From JAEUJM01 sp044221555 (GTDB lineage Bacteria > Actinomycetota > Acidimicrobiia > Acidimicrobiales > DATDAH01), in NCBI GenBank assembly GCA_044221555.1, contig JBGAOY010000001.1, positions 806,001 through 870,000 on the forward strand: a DNA stretch of 64,000 nt. Direction: 5' to 3'. The notes beneath the pieces were generated by a model that saw nothing but the letters and a program-made list of their open reading frames with translations, ran no database searches and was not told where the DNA came from. The translations under genes and the position numbers were made by a program. Positions 36,575 through 45,696 of this stretch are shown here, in pieces. Position 1 is the stretch's first letter. Every line of letters starts with the position of its first letter.

Positions 36575-39545
36575 GCGCGTCGTCGGTCGCCGCCGCCGAG
36601 CGGGCGAGCGTGACCCGCACAGACGAGCGCTCGCTCGGGTCGGGCTCGTCCGGCAGGTCGTCGGGCACCTGCTCGAGCAGGCCGATGAACTTCTGCGACG
36701 CCGCGACCTGGGCCTGGCTGACCACCAGCGGGGAGTCGATCTCCCAGTGGCCCGCCATCCAGAAGTCGTCGGTCATGGCCTCGTTGCGAGGATCGCTGAT
36801 GACGTTGATCGAGCCGGGGCCGCAGCGAGACAGCGGGTCGCCGTAGACGGTGAACAGCGCGGGCCCGTACTCGCGCAGCGGCGTGCCGGTGGTGGCGGCC
36901 GGCTGCGACATCCACAGGCCCCGGGTGCGGTCACGGAAGTACTGGGTGTAATCGTGACGCAGGGTGATGGTGGCCGGGAAGGTGCGGCCGATCTCGGGCA
37001 TCAGGAACGCCTGCAGGTCGAGCACGGTGTCGAGCGCCGGCGTGAGCGGCACGTCGAACTCGGTCACGAGGAACCGCCGCACCTCGGCGTAGAACGAGCG
37101 CCAGCCGAGCGGCGGCACGTTGAAGTAGTCGAAGTACCGCATCGTCCAGTTGAGAAGGGGGTAGCGCTCGGGGTCCTCGTGGCTCACGGTGACGATGCGA
37201 CGCAGGATGTCGATGATCGGCACCCCGTGGTCCCACTGGACGTGGCGGGTGATGTGGCGCAGCAGGCCGAACTGCTCGAACACGGTGTAGGCGTGGCGGA
37301 TGCGGATCATCTCGGCCCGGTCCTCGGCGGTGAACGACTTGGTCGAGATCACCACGCCGTGCTCGTTGGCCTTCACCTGCCACTCTTCGCGGTACTCGGG
37401 CTCGTTGATGGGCGCGTTGGGCAGCAGGTGGGTGATCCACATGCGGGCCGGCACCTCATGGTCGGTCAGGAACTGGAGGTCGCCCGCCAGCGACTCGAGG
37501 GTCTGGCCGGGGAGCCCGAGCATGATGTCGGCCTGCAGCGGCAGCCCGCGGCGGCGCATCGACGAGGCCAGGCTCGTGTAGTGGTCGGTGCTGATGTTGG
37601 TGCGCCGGATGGCCTCGAGGGTGTCTTCGTCGCGGGTCTGGAGCGCGAGCGAGAACACCGGGCCGACCCCCGCCTGCACGAGCTCGTCGACGATGGCGGT
37701 GAGGTGCTTGGTGGTGTTCTTGGCCACGTTGAACCCGAGGAAGCGCGGGTAGCCCCACCGCTTCTTGACCTCGGTGATGCGCTTGGTGACCTCGACGTCA
37801 CGCGACACGATGCCGAAGTTGGCGTCGCCCATGGCCCACGCGTGGAACTCGCGCTCGCCGGCCCAATGCATCTCCGCGGCCACGCGGTCGATGTCGAACT
37901 TGCGGATGCGCGAGAGGGTGCTCGAACCCCAGTCGCAGAACGTGCAGCCGTAGGGACAGCCGCGGCTGGTCTCCAGCGTGACCTCGACCCACGCCGACGG
38001 GTCGAGGTGGTCGAACTCGCCGGTGAGGTAGGGCGACGGCAACACGTCGAGGTCGGCGACGCGCTCGCGGTCGGCCGTGCGCACGATGCGACCGTCGGCC
38101 GGGTGGCGGAACGTGAGGCCCTCGACGTCCTCGAGGCGGGCCAGGTCCAGCTCGGGGGCCGAGGCGGAGATGGCGAGCAGCGCCTCGGCGAGGGTGATCT
38201 CACCCTCGCTGCGGACGGCCACGTCCACCAGGTCGCCGTACTTGGCGAACCAGTCCTCGCAGTTCACCTCGTACTTGGGGGTGCTGGGCCCACCGTGGAT
38301 GATGACGAGCTCGGGGTTGGCGGCCTTGCCGCGGCGGGCGACCTCCATGTTGTGGTCGAACGACCACACGTAGTGCGAGAGCAGCAGGACCGCGGGGCCG
38401 GTGCGGGTCTCGAGGTCGGCGATGAACGAGTCGGGGTCCTCCACCCGGCGCAGCTCGAACCGCTCGTTGAGCACGCCGTCGTCGTACTGGCGGGCGGTGG
38501 CCAGCAGCATGCCGAGCGAGAGCGGCGGGCCGGTCTCCACCTGGAACACGGAGTAGACGGGGATGGCCCCCTCAGGTGCCTCGCCCACGAACGGCGGCTC
38601 GAGGTAGACGACCCCGGAGCGCTCGTCGTCGGCGCCCTCGCCGGACGGGTCGGCGGCGGTCGCGACCTCCTCGACCGGCGCCGTGTCGGGCGTCGCCGTG
38701 TCCGGGGCCGCGTGGACCGTCTCGACGACCGCCAACTCGTCGTCCACGGGCGCGTCGGGCGCCACGGTGGCCCCGCCCCTCGCCGCCCGGAGCTTGCGCT
38801 CCGCCCGGCGCAGGCCGCGGTAGCCCTTCGCCGCGTAGACGCGGCCCGGGAACTGCAGCCGCCGCAGCTCGCCCTTGAGGCCCAGGGAGACCGGCGCCGG
38901 CGCCGCGTCCTCGGCCTCGGTGGTGTCGGCGACGACAGGGGTGGGGTCGGGCTGGCCCGCGGTGTCGGCCCTGTAGTCGATCCAGAGCAGCATGCGACCG
39001 GCGTCGGCGATCCGGCGCAGCCGGCCGCCGATCTCGTCGTCGGAGGGCGCCGCGGCACCGAGCGTGGCGTTGACCGACTCGATGACCTGGCCCACCGAGC
39101 CTCCGGCCACCAGCGACTCGAGCAGGATCATGTCGATCTCGTCGAGCGTGTGGCTGTGGCCGTTCAGGCCCTCGATCAGCAGGCAGCCCGCGGCCACTTG
39201 GCCCACGAAGGCCGGCAACGGCTCGGCCACCGTGGCGGGGTGGACGCCGATCCAGTCGGTGGGCCCGCGGAACGTCGAGACGGTCTGCGAGGCCTCGGTG
39301 GAGGGGGCGGGGAAGTCGGCGCCCTCGGCGGGCAACGAGATCCCCGCCTGCTCGAGCTCGAGCCGTGCGGCATCGTCGGCGGCGAGGTGGGCTCCCCCGC
39401 TGGCCCGCACGAGCGCGTGCATCGCGGCATCGGAGATCGGGGTAGCCTCTCGGCGGTCGGAGAGGGTGAGGTTCCACCCCCGTGGCGTGCGCACGACCAA
39501 CAGGTCGGGGCTCGGACCGGGAACTGGACGGCCAGCGTCGCTCAT
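36555..39545 (-). CDS. Large B12-binding radical SAM protein with PqqD-like N-terminal domain (996 aa)
   Basis: Domains in order: a 70-residue N-terminal module; a region at about 131-188 (HTLDEIDMILLESLV to RRIADAGRMLLW) that reads like a PqqD winged helix; a low-complexity linker; a cobalamin-binding Rossmann domain (about 320-470, with HYVWSFDHN and IIHGGPS); and a radical SAM core with C530-x3-C534-x2-C537 in CPYGCTFCDWG. A long C-terminal region follows, with WTMRYFDYFNVPPLG. PqqD-like domains bind peptide leaders or scaffold partners in other systems. The ATG at 39545 has TAGCCT 8 nt upstream. The PhyH gene downstream overlaps by 20 nt. The reaction is unknown. Context suggests modification of an exported glycan or lipid. 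Confidence 0.82.
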   Translation of the reverse strand: MSDAGRPVPGPSPDLLVVRTPRGWNLTLSDRREATPISDAAMHALVRASGGAHLAADDAARLELEQAGISLPAEGADFPAPSTEASQTVSTFRGPTDWIGVHPATVAEPLPAFVGQVAAGCLLIEGLNGHSHTLDEIDMILLESLVAGGSVGQVIESVNATLGAAAPSDDEIGGRLRRIADAGRMLLWIDYRADTAGQPDPTPVVADTTEAEDAAPAPVSLGLKGELRRLQFPGRVYAAKGYRGLRRAERKLRAARGGATVAPDAPVDDELAVVETVHAAPDTATPDTAPVEEVATAADPSGEGADDERSGVVYLEPPFVGEAPEGAIPVYSVFQVETGPPLSLGMLLATARQYDDGVLNERFELRRVEDPDSFIADLETRTGPAVLLLSHYVWSFDHNMEVARRGKAANPELVIIHGGPSTPKYEVNCEDWFAKYGDLVDVAVRSEGEITLAEALLAISASAPELDLARLEDVEGLTFRHPADGRIVRTADRERVADLDVLPSPYLTGEFDHLDPSAWVEVTLETSRGCPYGCTFCDWGSSTLSRIRKFDIDRVAAEMHWAGEREFHAWAMGDANFGIVSRDVEVTKRITEVKKRWGYPRFLGFNVAKNTTKHLTAIVDELVQAGVGPVFSLALQTRDEDTLEAIRRTNISTDHYTSLASSMRRRGLPLQADIMLGLPGQTLESLAGDLQFLTDHEVPARMWITHLLPNAPINEPEYREEWQVKANEHGVVISTKSFTAEDRAEMIRIRHAYTVFEQFGLLRHITRHVQWDHGVPIIDILRRIVTVSHEDPERYPLLNWTMRYFDYFNVPPLGWRSFYAEVRRFLVTEFDVPLTPALDTVLDLQAFLMPEIGRTFPATITLRHDYTQYFRDRTRGLWMSQPAATTGTPLREYGPALFTVYGDPLSRCGPGSINVISDPRNEAMTDDFWMAGHWEIDSPLVVSQAQVAASQKFIGLLEQVPDDLPDEPDPSERSSVRVTLARSAAATDDAHDTPAD

Positions 39546-39553
39546 GGGCCGAG

Positions 39554-39559
39554 AGGCTA
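39554..39559 (-). promoter_or_regulatory. -10 box TAGCCT for a leaderless radical SAM mRNA
   Basis: TAGCCT on the minus strand lies 8 nt before the ATG at 39545, in a 123-nt divergent intergenic region shared with the ABC permease. Confidence 0.5.
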
Positions 39560-39655
39560 ACAGAGCAGGGCCCGGTTGAGCGGGGGTCCCCGTGCCGCGA
39601 ATGGTCGTCCGAGCCCGTGGTGGGGCCGGTTTCGTGCCGACGCGCGACGCTGTCC

Positions 39656-39661
39656 TACCAT
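39656..39661 (+). promoter_or_regulatory. -10 box TACCAT for leaderless ABC permease mRNA
   Basis: TACCAT ends 7 nt before the ATG at 39669, with no Shine-Dalgarno sequence. It lies opposite the divergent radical SAM promoter. Confidence 0.5.
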
Positions 39662-39668
39662 CGGCCCG

Positions 39669-40472
39669 ATGCAGGAGCGCTCGACCGCCGTGAGGCCCGG
39701 CATGCACGAGCGCATGTCGCGCACCTGGGCGCTGTTGAAGATCCTCACGCCGCGCGAGTTCCGTGTGCGGTACCGGGAGAGCATGCTCGACCTGGCCTGG
39801 GCGGTGATCACCCCGCTCGTGTACATGGCGGTCTACGGCGTCATCCTCACCCAGGCCTTCGGCGCCACGGGATCGTGCGCCCCCTACCTGAGCTCGGCGT
39901 GGACCGGCCTCGTGGTGTGGACCTTCTTCTCGGGTGGCTTCGGCATGGCCACCAGCAGCCTCATCATGGCCGCGCCGCTGACCAGCAAGATCTACTTCCC
40001 CCGCGAGGCGATCCCACTCGCCGACGTCGGCGTCAACGGCCTCGACTTCGCGATCTCGTTCTTCACCATCTTCATCGTCGCCGGGCTCCAGCACATCACT
40101 CCCACGATCACGGTGCTCGGATCCATACCGGTGGTGCTGCTGCTGGTGGTGTGGACCTGCGCGCTCTCCATCTTCGCCGCGGCGCTTGCAGTGTTCATCC
40201 GGGACCTCACCCAGGCGGTCCAGCTGTTCCTGCGCGCCGGCTTCTTCGCGACACCGGTGATGTACGACGCGTCGTTCCTCGGATCGCTGTCCTGGCTGGC
40301 GGTGATCAACCCCATCGCTGTGGCCATCGACGGGTTGCGGCGCACCCTGCTGTGCGGGCTGTGGCCCAACTGGTCACTCACCGCGATCCACCTCACCGTC
40401 GGGTCGGTCCTGCTCGTGCTCTCGCTGCTGTACATGCGGAAGATCGAGCAGCGCATCGCCGATGTCCTCTGA
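39669..40472 (+). CDS. ABC-2 type polysaccharide export permease (Wzm-like)
   Basis: The 267 aa have six membrane spans. The N-terminal cytoplasmic segment LLKILTPREFRVRYRESMLD is followed by LAWAVITPLVYMAVYGVI, the hallmark of ABC-2 polysaccharide permeases (Wzm, TagG). Further on are IYFPREAIPLADVG and the AVINPIAVAIDGLRR block near the C-terminus. It would form a channel for lipid-linked polysaccharide together with the ATPase encoded next, whose start lies inside this gene (11-nt overlap). The ATG at 39669 has TACCAT 7 nt upstream. The substrate is unknown. Confidence 0.9.
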   Translation: MQERSTAVRPGMHERMSRTWALLKILTPREFRVRYRESMLDLAWAVITPLVYMAVYGVILTQAFGATGSCAPYLSSAWTGLVVWTFFSGGFGMATSSLIMAAPLTSKIYFPREAIPLADVGVNGLDFAISFFTIFIVAGLQHITPTITVLGSIPVVLLLVVWTCALSIFAAALAVFIRDLTQAVQLFLRAGFFATPVMYDASFLGSLSWLAVINPIAVAIDGLRRTLLCGLWPNWSLTAIHLTVGSVLLVLSLLYMRKIEQRIADVL

Positions 40473-42900
40473 TCCCGGCGACCTCGCGACCGGGACCATC
40501 CGGCTGCGGGGGGTCTCGAAGTCGTACGACCGGGCCGGCCGCAAATCGTGGGGCACGGCGCTGCCCTGGGGGACGCCGACCCTCCGCAACGAGATGACCG
40601 CGCTGCAGGACATCGACCTCGACATCAGCCCCGGCGAGGCGGTGGGCCTCATCGGGTCGAACGGGGCCGGGAAGTCCACCGTGCTCAAGCTCCTCGCGGG
40701 GGTGATCGAGCCGACCACCGGCACGGTCGACTGCGTCGGCACCGTCGGGTCGATGATCGAGCTCGGGCTCGGCTTCCACCACGAGTTGACCGGGCGCGAG
40801 AACGCCCGGGGCACCGCCACGATCCTGGGGCTCAGCCCGGAACAGGCCGACGAGGCCATGCCGGCCATCATCGAGTTCGCCGGCATCGAAGACGCCATGG
40901 ACACCCCGCTGAAGCACTACTCCACCGGGATGCGGGCGCGCCTCGGGTTCGCGGTGTCGGTCCACGTCCCCACCGACGTGTTGCTGATCGACGAGGTGCT
41001 CGCCGTCGGCGACCCGGAGTTCCAGCTCCGTTGCATCGATCGCATCGCCGAGATGCACGCCCGGGGCACCACGCTGCTGTTCGTCTCGCACGCCACCTGG
41101 CTGGTGGCCAGCGTGTGCGACCGGGTGATCCAGATCCGCAAGGGCCGGGTGGTGGACGACGGGCCGAGCACCGAGGTCATCCAGCGCTACCTGACCCCTC
41201 AACCCGTGCAGTTGGCCGAGGCCGACGAGCCCACGATGCGCTTCCGGTCGTTCGACCTCCACTCGTCCCACGTGCGGCCGTGGGACGAGCTCAGCATGGA
41301 GGCGGAGGTGGTGGTCAGCGCCGAGACCGCCGAGCCGGCGATGGCGCTGGAGCTCAACTGGGCCACCCTCGCGCCCGACACCACCATCGCCCGCGCCAGC
41401 GCGCCGCTCCCCCCGGCGTTGCGGACCCCTGGGGGGTACCGCCTGACCGGGCGCAGTTCCGGGCTGCCCGTCGACAGCGGCCACGCCCAGGTCCGGGTGG
41501 CGCTGGTGGACGAGACGACGCAACGGGTGCTCGACCGTGAGGAGACCGAGCTGTGGATCGAGGGGCCGGTCACCCGCCAGCAGCCCCAGATCGCCACCGA
41601 GGTCGAGTTCCACATCGAGCGGATCGACGCGGCGGCCGACGGCCTCGCCGACGCCGTGGGCACGGCGGACACGGCCGATCCCCAGCGCCCGACGGTGGTC
41701 GAGTGCCGTGCCGTCTCGAAGCGCTTCCACGCCGGCCTGCGCAAGGGGGGCTTCCGCGCCGCGCTGCCCAACGAGATGATGCCCGACGAGCGCACCGGCG
41801 AGGTGGTGGCGCTGGAAGGGGTCGACGCCGTGGTCTTCGAGGGCGAGTGCCTCGGCATCATCGGGCCCAACGGATCGGGCAAGTCCACGCTGCTGAAGAC
41901 CATCGCCGGCGTGGTGGCCCCGACCTCCGGGGTCGTCACCAGCCGGGGCCGGCTGGTGTCGATGCTCGAGCTCGGCATCGGCTTCCACCCCAGCCTCACC
42001 GGCCTGGAGAACATCGTGCAGACCGGCGGCCTGCTGGGCCTGTCCGCCGCCGAGATCGACGCCGCGATGCCCGACATCTTGGAGTTCGCCGAGATCGGCG
42101 ACGCCGTCAAGGCTCCGGTCAAGCAGTACTCGAGTGGCATGAGAACCCGCCTGGGCATGGCGCTGGCGGTGAACTCGTCGCCCGATGTGCTGCTGATCGA
42201 CGAGGCGCTCGCGGTCGGCGACCGGGGCTTCCAGAGACACGCCATCAACGCCGTCCGCCGGCTGGTGGGGCAGGGCTCCAGTGCCGTGTTCGTGTCGCAC
42301 GACCTCGAGCTCGTCGAGGAGATCTGCGACCGGGTGGTCCGCCTCGAGAAGGGCCGGGTCGTCGACGAGGGACCCGCCAGCGAGGTGGTCGAGCGCCAGG
42401 GAGGCGCCGGGTGGGAGGGCGGCGTCGTCCAGTTCACCAGCCCGGTGCGGGTCGACCGGCTGCGCCTCGAGCCGCGCCAGGTGCCCCCGAACGGTCGGCT
42501 CGAGTTCGAGGGCCGGGTCGAGGTCCACGAACCGAGCCCCACCGTCCGCCTCGAGTTCTCGCTCATGGCCAAGGTGGGCAACCCCAACGACATGGAGCCC
42601 GAGCTGGTGCGGCGCTCGATCGTGTTCACCCGCATCGTGGCCCCCGCCGGCGGGCCCCTCTCCGAGGTCGGCACCTACCGCTTCACCGGCGCCGTGCCGC
42701 AGAACCCCATGCTCGGCCATCTCTACGTCCTGGTGACCGCCATCGACGAGGTCGAGGGTAAGGTGACGGCCCAGGTCTGGCAGGCGATGAAGATCGGAAC
42801 GCGCATCCAGATGGAGATCCTCACCCTCCCCATCGACATCGAGTGGGAGGTGGTCGACCAGTTCGACCCGACCGGCGCGCCCGTGGACGTGTCGCCGTGA
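40462..42900 (+). CDS. Tandem Wzt-like ABC ATPase (two NBDs, each with a Wzt-type C-terminal domain)
   Basis: Most Wzt proteins have one ATPase domain of about 250 residues and work as homodimers. This 812-aa chain carries two. NBD1 has Walker A GSNGAGKST (65-73), signature YSTGM and Walker B VLLIDEVLAVGD. NBD2 has GPNGSGKST (468-476), signature YSSGM and VLLIDEALAVGD. A beta-rich domain follows each (about 260-400 and 660-800), resembling the Wzt carbohydrate-binding C-terminus that reads the capped glycan end. A pseudo-dimer in one chain, able to read two different caps, is possible. It overlaps the permease gene by 11 nt and the PhyH start by 4. Confidence 0.9.
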   Translation: MSSDPGDLATGTIRLRGVSKSYDRAGRKSWGTALPWGTPTLRNEMTALQDIDLDISPGEAVGLIGSNGAGKSTVLKLLAGVIEPTTGTVDCVGTVGSMIELGLGFHHELTGRENARGTATILGLSPEQADEAMPAIIEFAGIEDAMDTPLKHYSTGMRARLGFAVSVHVPTDVLLIDEVLAVGDPEFQLRCIDRIAEMHARGTTLLFVSHATWLVASVCDRVIQIRKGRVVDDGPSTEVIQRYLTPQPVQLAEADEPTMRFRSFDLHSSHVRPWDELSMEAEVVVSAETAEPAMALELNWATLAPDTTIARASAPLPPALRTPGGYRLTGRSSGLPVDSGHAQVRVALVDETTQRVLDREETELWIEGPVTRQQPQIATEVEFHIERIDAAADGLADAVGTADTADPQRPTVVECRAVSKRFHAGLRKGGFRAALPNEMMPDERTGEVVALEGVDAVVFEGECLGIIGPNGSGKSTLLKTIAGVVAPTSGVVTSRGRLVSMLELGIGFHPSLTGLENIVQTGGLLGLSAAEIDAAMPDILEFAEIGDAVKAPVKQYSSGMRTRLGMALAVNSSPDVLLIDEALAVGDRGFQRHAINAVRRLVGQGSSAVFVSHDLELVEEICDRVVRLEKGRVVDEGPASEVVERQGGAGWEGGVVQFTSPVRVDRLRLEPRQVPPNGRLEFEGRVEVHEPSPTVRLEFSLMAKVGNPNDMEPELVRRSIVFTRIVAPAGGPLSEVGTYRFTGAVPQNPMLGHLYVLVTAIDEVEGKVTAQVWQAMKIGTRIQMEILTLPIDIEWEVVDQFDPTGAPVDVSP

Positions 42901-43829
42901 TCCCGCCGACGATGAAGGACCCGCACCTCGAGCGGGTGCTCGACCGTGACGGCTACCTCCGGATGCCCCGGCTCGCGCTCGACGACCTGGAGCACGTGCG
43001 CCGCGTCTACGCCACCGCCCCCGTCGGGCCCGAGCGCGAGACGGTGCCCGCCACCGCCGGCGCCGACCAGGAGTGGCTGCACCAGATGGCGCCGGGTGAG
43101 GGCTGGCGCATCAGCACCGACGAGTGCGTACCCGAGGACCGCATCCGGCTGAAGAACGAGATGGCGCCGGTGTGGGCGCGCATCGCCGACGAGGTGTTCG
43201 TCGACCACCACGTGGTGCAGAGCTCGTTCCTCGTGAAGCACCCGGGCCCCGACAGCGTGCTCCCCCTCCACCAGGACCCCAACGTGGTCGACGAGCACGA
43301 CTACCGGGCCGTCACCGCCTGGATCGCGCTCGACGACATCACCGTGGCCGTGGACAACGGGCCGATGCACGTGCTCCCCGGCAGCCACCGCGCCGGCTAC
43401 GAGTGGCGGGGCACCCGCACCGTCCCCACCTACATCAACGACCTCGAGGCCCTGTGGGCCCACTCGATCCCGATCGACGTGGCCGCGGGCGACGTGCTGA
43501 TCATGGACGGGCGACTCCTGCACGGCTCGCCGCCGAACCGATCGGACCGCGCCCGCGGTGCCATCGCCGGGATGTTCGCGCCTCGCGAGGCGCCGCTGTG
43601 CCACGCCGTGAGCATCCTGATCGACCGGGTCGAGGTGCGCCGGGTCGACTTCGACTTCTTCCTCCAGACCAGCTACCGCTCCCTGCGGGCCTCGGTGCCC
43701 GACGAGTATCCCGTCGTCGCCACCGCGGAGCGGGCAGAGTCACCCCTGACCGCCGACGTGCTGATCGCGCAGCAGCGGTACCTCCACTCGTGGCGGGGAC
43801 GAGCCCGCCGGTGGCTCGATCTGCGCTGA
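42897..43829 (+). CDS. PhyH-family Fe(II)/2-oxoglutarate dioxygenase (310 aa), coupled to the exporter
   Basis: Iron ligands are H125-x-D127 (LPLHQDPNV) and H209 (GRLLHGSPPNRSD), with R218 or R220 as the 2-oxoglutarate anchor. PMHVLPGSH is the usual turn of the family. The GTG at 42897 overlaps the ATPase stop (GTGA), which couples the oxygenase to a polysaccharide exporter. In characterised Wzm/Wzt systems a capping enzyme is often encoded with the transporter, so end-group modification is a natural hypothesis. The C-terminus WRGRARRWLDLR is short and basic, like that of the 341-aa paralogue. The substrate is unknown. Confidence 0.87.
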   Translation: MIPPTMKDPHLERVLDRDGYLRMPRLALDDLEHVRRVYATAPVGPERETVPATAGADQEWLHQMAPGEGWRISTDECVPEDRIRLKNEMAPVWARIADEVFVDHHVVQSSFLVKHPGPDSVLPLHQDPNVVDEHDYRAVTAWIALDDITVAVDNGPMHVLPGSHRAGYEWRGTRTVPTYINDLEALWAHSIPIDVAAGDVLIMDGRLLHGSPPNRSDRARGAIAGMFAPREAPLCHAVSILIDRVEVRRVDFDFFLQTSYRSLRASVPDEYPVVATAERAESPLTADVLIAQQRYLHSWRGRARRWLDLR

Positions 43830-43877
43830 ACGCCCGACCTTCCGGACAAGCCTCGACCCCGTGGTCCGTTCGTCATC

Positions 43878-43893
43878 GCGCGGGCGCCCGCGC
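43878..43893. promoter_or_regulatory. 16-bp perfect palindrome upstream of a radical SAM gene
   Basis: GCGCGGGCGCCCGCGC is self-complementary over 16 bp and lies 1 nt upstream of the TAGAAT box. A repressor or MerR-like operator is possible. A high-GC coincidence or terminator stem for the PhyH gene is the alternative. Confidence 0.4.
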
Positions 43894-43894
43894 C

Positions 43895-43900
43895 TAGAAT
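43895..43900 (+). promoter_or_regulatory. -10 box TAGAAT for the radical SAM-GT2 unit
   Basis: TAGAAT matches TATAAT at five of six bases. It would give a leader of about 35 nt, which contains the AAAGGA Shine-Dalgarno sequence 6 nt before the ATG at 43941. No good -35 is visible. Confidence 0.5.
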
Positions 43901-43940
43901 CGCCGGAGCGAATCCGGTCCATCAACGCAAAGGATTGCAG

Positions 43941-45644
43941 ATGCTCGATTCCAACGATCCCGGCCACGGAGCGAGTGTGGCGACGCTGAGCTCGGGAGCC
44001 CCGAAATCGACCGTCACGATCCTGCGAGCCCCCGTGGTCGTCATGCCCGGCGCGCTGGCCACCCACGGACCCACGCCACCGATCGGTGCGGCCTACGTGG
44101 CGGCGGCGCTGCGCGACGCCGGCCACACCGTGCAACTGATCGACGGTGCCGGCGAGGCCATCGACCAGTGGATCGAGATCGACTCCCCGATCGGCAAGCT
44201 GCACCAGATCGGCCTCTCGCTGCCCGAGATCGTCGACCGCATCGACCCCGCCACCACCATCGTCGGCATCACCACGATGTTCCTGCACGAGTGGCCCACC
44301 ATCCGCGACCTCATCGACCTCATCGCCGAGCGTCGCCCTGAGATCTTCATCTGCATCGGCGGCGAGAACGGCACCGCGTTCCACAAGACCATGCTCGAGC
44401 AGAGCAAGCACCTCGACTGCTGCGTCCTCGGCGAGGGCGAGGCCACCATGGTCGAGATCGCCGACCGCCGGGCCGCCGGGCGCTCGCTCAGCGGGATGAC
44501 CGGCATCGCCATGCACGAGACCTCCGAGGGCACCGGCATCATCGACACGGGCCTGTCGATCCGCATGACCAAGAAAGAGGTCAACACGCTCATCCCCCGC
44601 CCGGCGTGGGACCTCGTGCCGCTCGACAAGTACTGGAAGCACTACCCCTTCTTCGGCGTTGACCGCGGCCGGTCCATGCAGGTGCTCGGCACCCGCGGCT
44701 GCCCGTACAAGTGCTCGTTCTGCTCGTCGCCGCAGATGTGGACCACCAAGTACGTGGTACGTGAGCCCGAGGACGTGGTCGACGAGATCGCCGGGTACGT
44801 CGAGAAGTACGGCATCGGCAACGTGAACTTCGTCGACCTCACCGCCGCGACCAACCGCAAGTGGACGCTCGGCCTGTGCGACGCCCTCGAGAAGGCGAAC
44901 CTCGACGTCGACTGGCAGCTCCCGGTGGGCACCCGGATCGAGGCCATCGACCGCGAGGTGCTGCAGCGCATCTACGACACGCGCTGCCGCAACATCACCT
45001 TCGCCCCCGAGAGCGGCTCGCAGCGCATGCTCGACATCATGGACAAGCGCGTGAAGCTCAGCCACGTGCAGGAGGCCATCGTCGACGGCGAGGACATCGG
45101 CCTGCACACCATGATCAACATCCTCATCGGCCACCCGCACGAGACCCGGGCCGACCTGTGGAAGTCGGTGCGCTTCATGCTGAAGTGCGCCTGGCTCGGC
45201 TGCTCCGACGTGGCCGTGATGATGTTCTGCCCGTACCCGGGCAGCCAGGACTTCGACGACCTCGTCGCCTCCGGCGAGCACGTCATCGACGAGGCGGCCT
45301 ACTACGTGGGCCTGTCCCGGGGCTCGTCCGAGCACCGCAGCTGGAACCCCCGCCTCAGCGCCAAGGAACTGCGCATCATGCAGCTCTTCATGATCTCGGC
45401 GTTCTACATCACGAGCTGGATGCGCCGGCCCCGACGGGCCTTCAAGTTCTTCAAGGCGCAGCTCACCGGCTCCGAGGACACCTACCTCGACCAGATGGTG
45501 CGCACCAAGCGCAAGAACCTGGCCCTGCGCCAGACCGAGGAGCGCGAGGCCGAGGCGCTGAAGAAGGGCGAGCGGGCCAAGGCCGGCGTGTCCGCCGACC
45601 GCACCGATGCCGAGGTCGAGCCGGCCTTGGCACCAACCCCCTGA
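43941..45644 (+). CDS. B12-binding-domain radical SAM protein (567 aa)
   Basis: The cobalamin-binding domain (about 30-190) begins TILRAPVVVMPGALATHGPTPPIG and contains ICIGGENGTAFHKTM. The radical SAM core has C254-x3-C258-x2-C261 in CPYKCSFCSSPQMW, with ITFAPESGSQRML later in the barrel. The C-terminal helices carry MISAFYITSWMRRPRRAFKFF, similar in placement to the C-termini of BchE-like or hopanoid-type B12 radical SAM enzymes, which suggests membrane association. The ATG at 43941 has AAAGGA 6 nt upstream. A GT2 gene follows by 52 nt. The reaction is unknown. Methylation or oxidative rearrangement of a lipid or glycan is plausible. Confidence 0.87.
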   Translation: MLDSNDPGHGASVATLSSGAPKSTVTILRAPVVVMPGALATHGPTPPIGAAYVAAALRDAGHTVQLIDGAGEAIDQWIEIDSPIGKLHQIGLSLPEIVDRIDPATTIVGITTMFLHEWPTIRDLIDLIAERRPEIFICIGGENGTAFHKTMLEQSKHLDCCVLGEGEATMVEIADRRAAGRSLSGMTGIAMHETSEGTGIIDTGLSIRMTKKEVNTLIPRPAWDLVPLDKYWKHYPFFGVDRGRSMQVLGTRGCPYKCSFCSSPQMWTTKYVVREPEDVVDEIAGYVEKYGIGNVNFVDLTAATNRKWTLGLCDALEKANLDVDWQLPVGTRIEAIDREVLQRIYDTRCRNITFAPESGSQRMLDIMDKRVKLSHVQEAIVDGEDIGLHTMINILIGHPHETRADLWKSVRFMLKCAWLGCSDVAVMMFCPYPGSQDFDDLVASGEHVIDEAAYYVGLSRGSSEHRSWNPRLSAKELRIMQLFMISAFYITSWMRRPRRAFKFFKAQLTGSEDTYLDQMVRTKRKNLALRQTEEREAEALKKGERAKAGVSADRTDAEVEPALAPTP

Positions 45645-45696
45645 TCCTGATCGCCCGAGCGCGCCCCGACGTCCCGCCGGCGGAGAGCCTGGTGTC

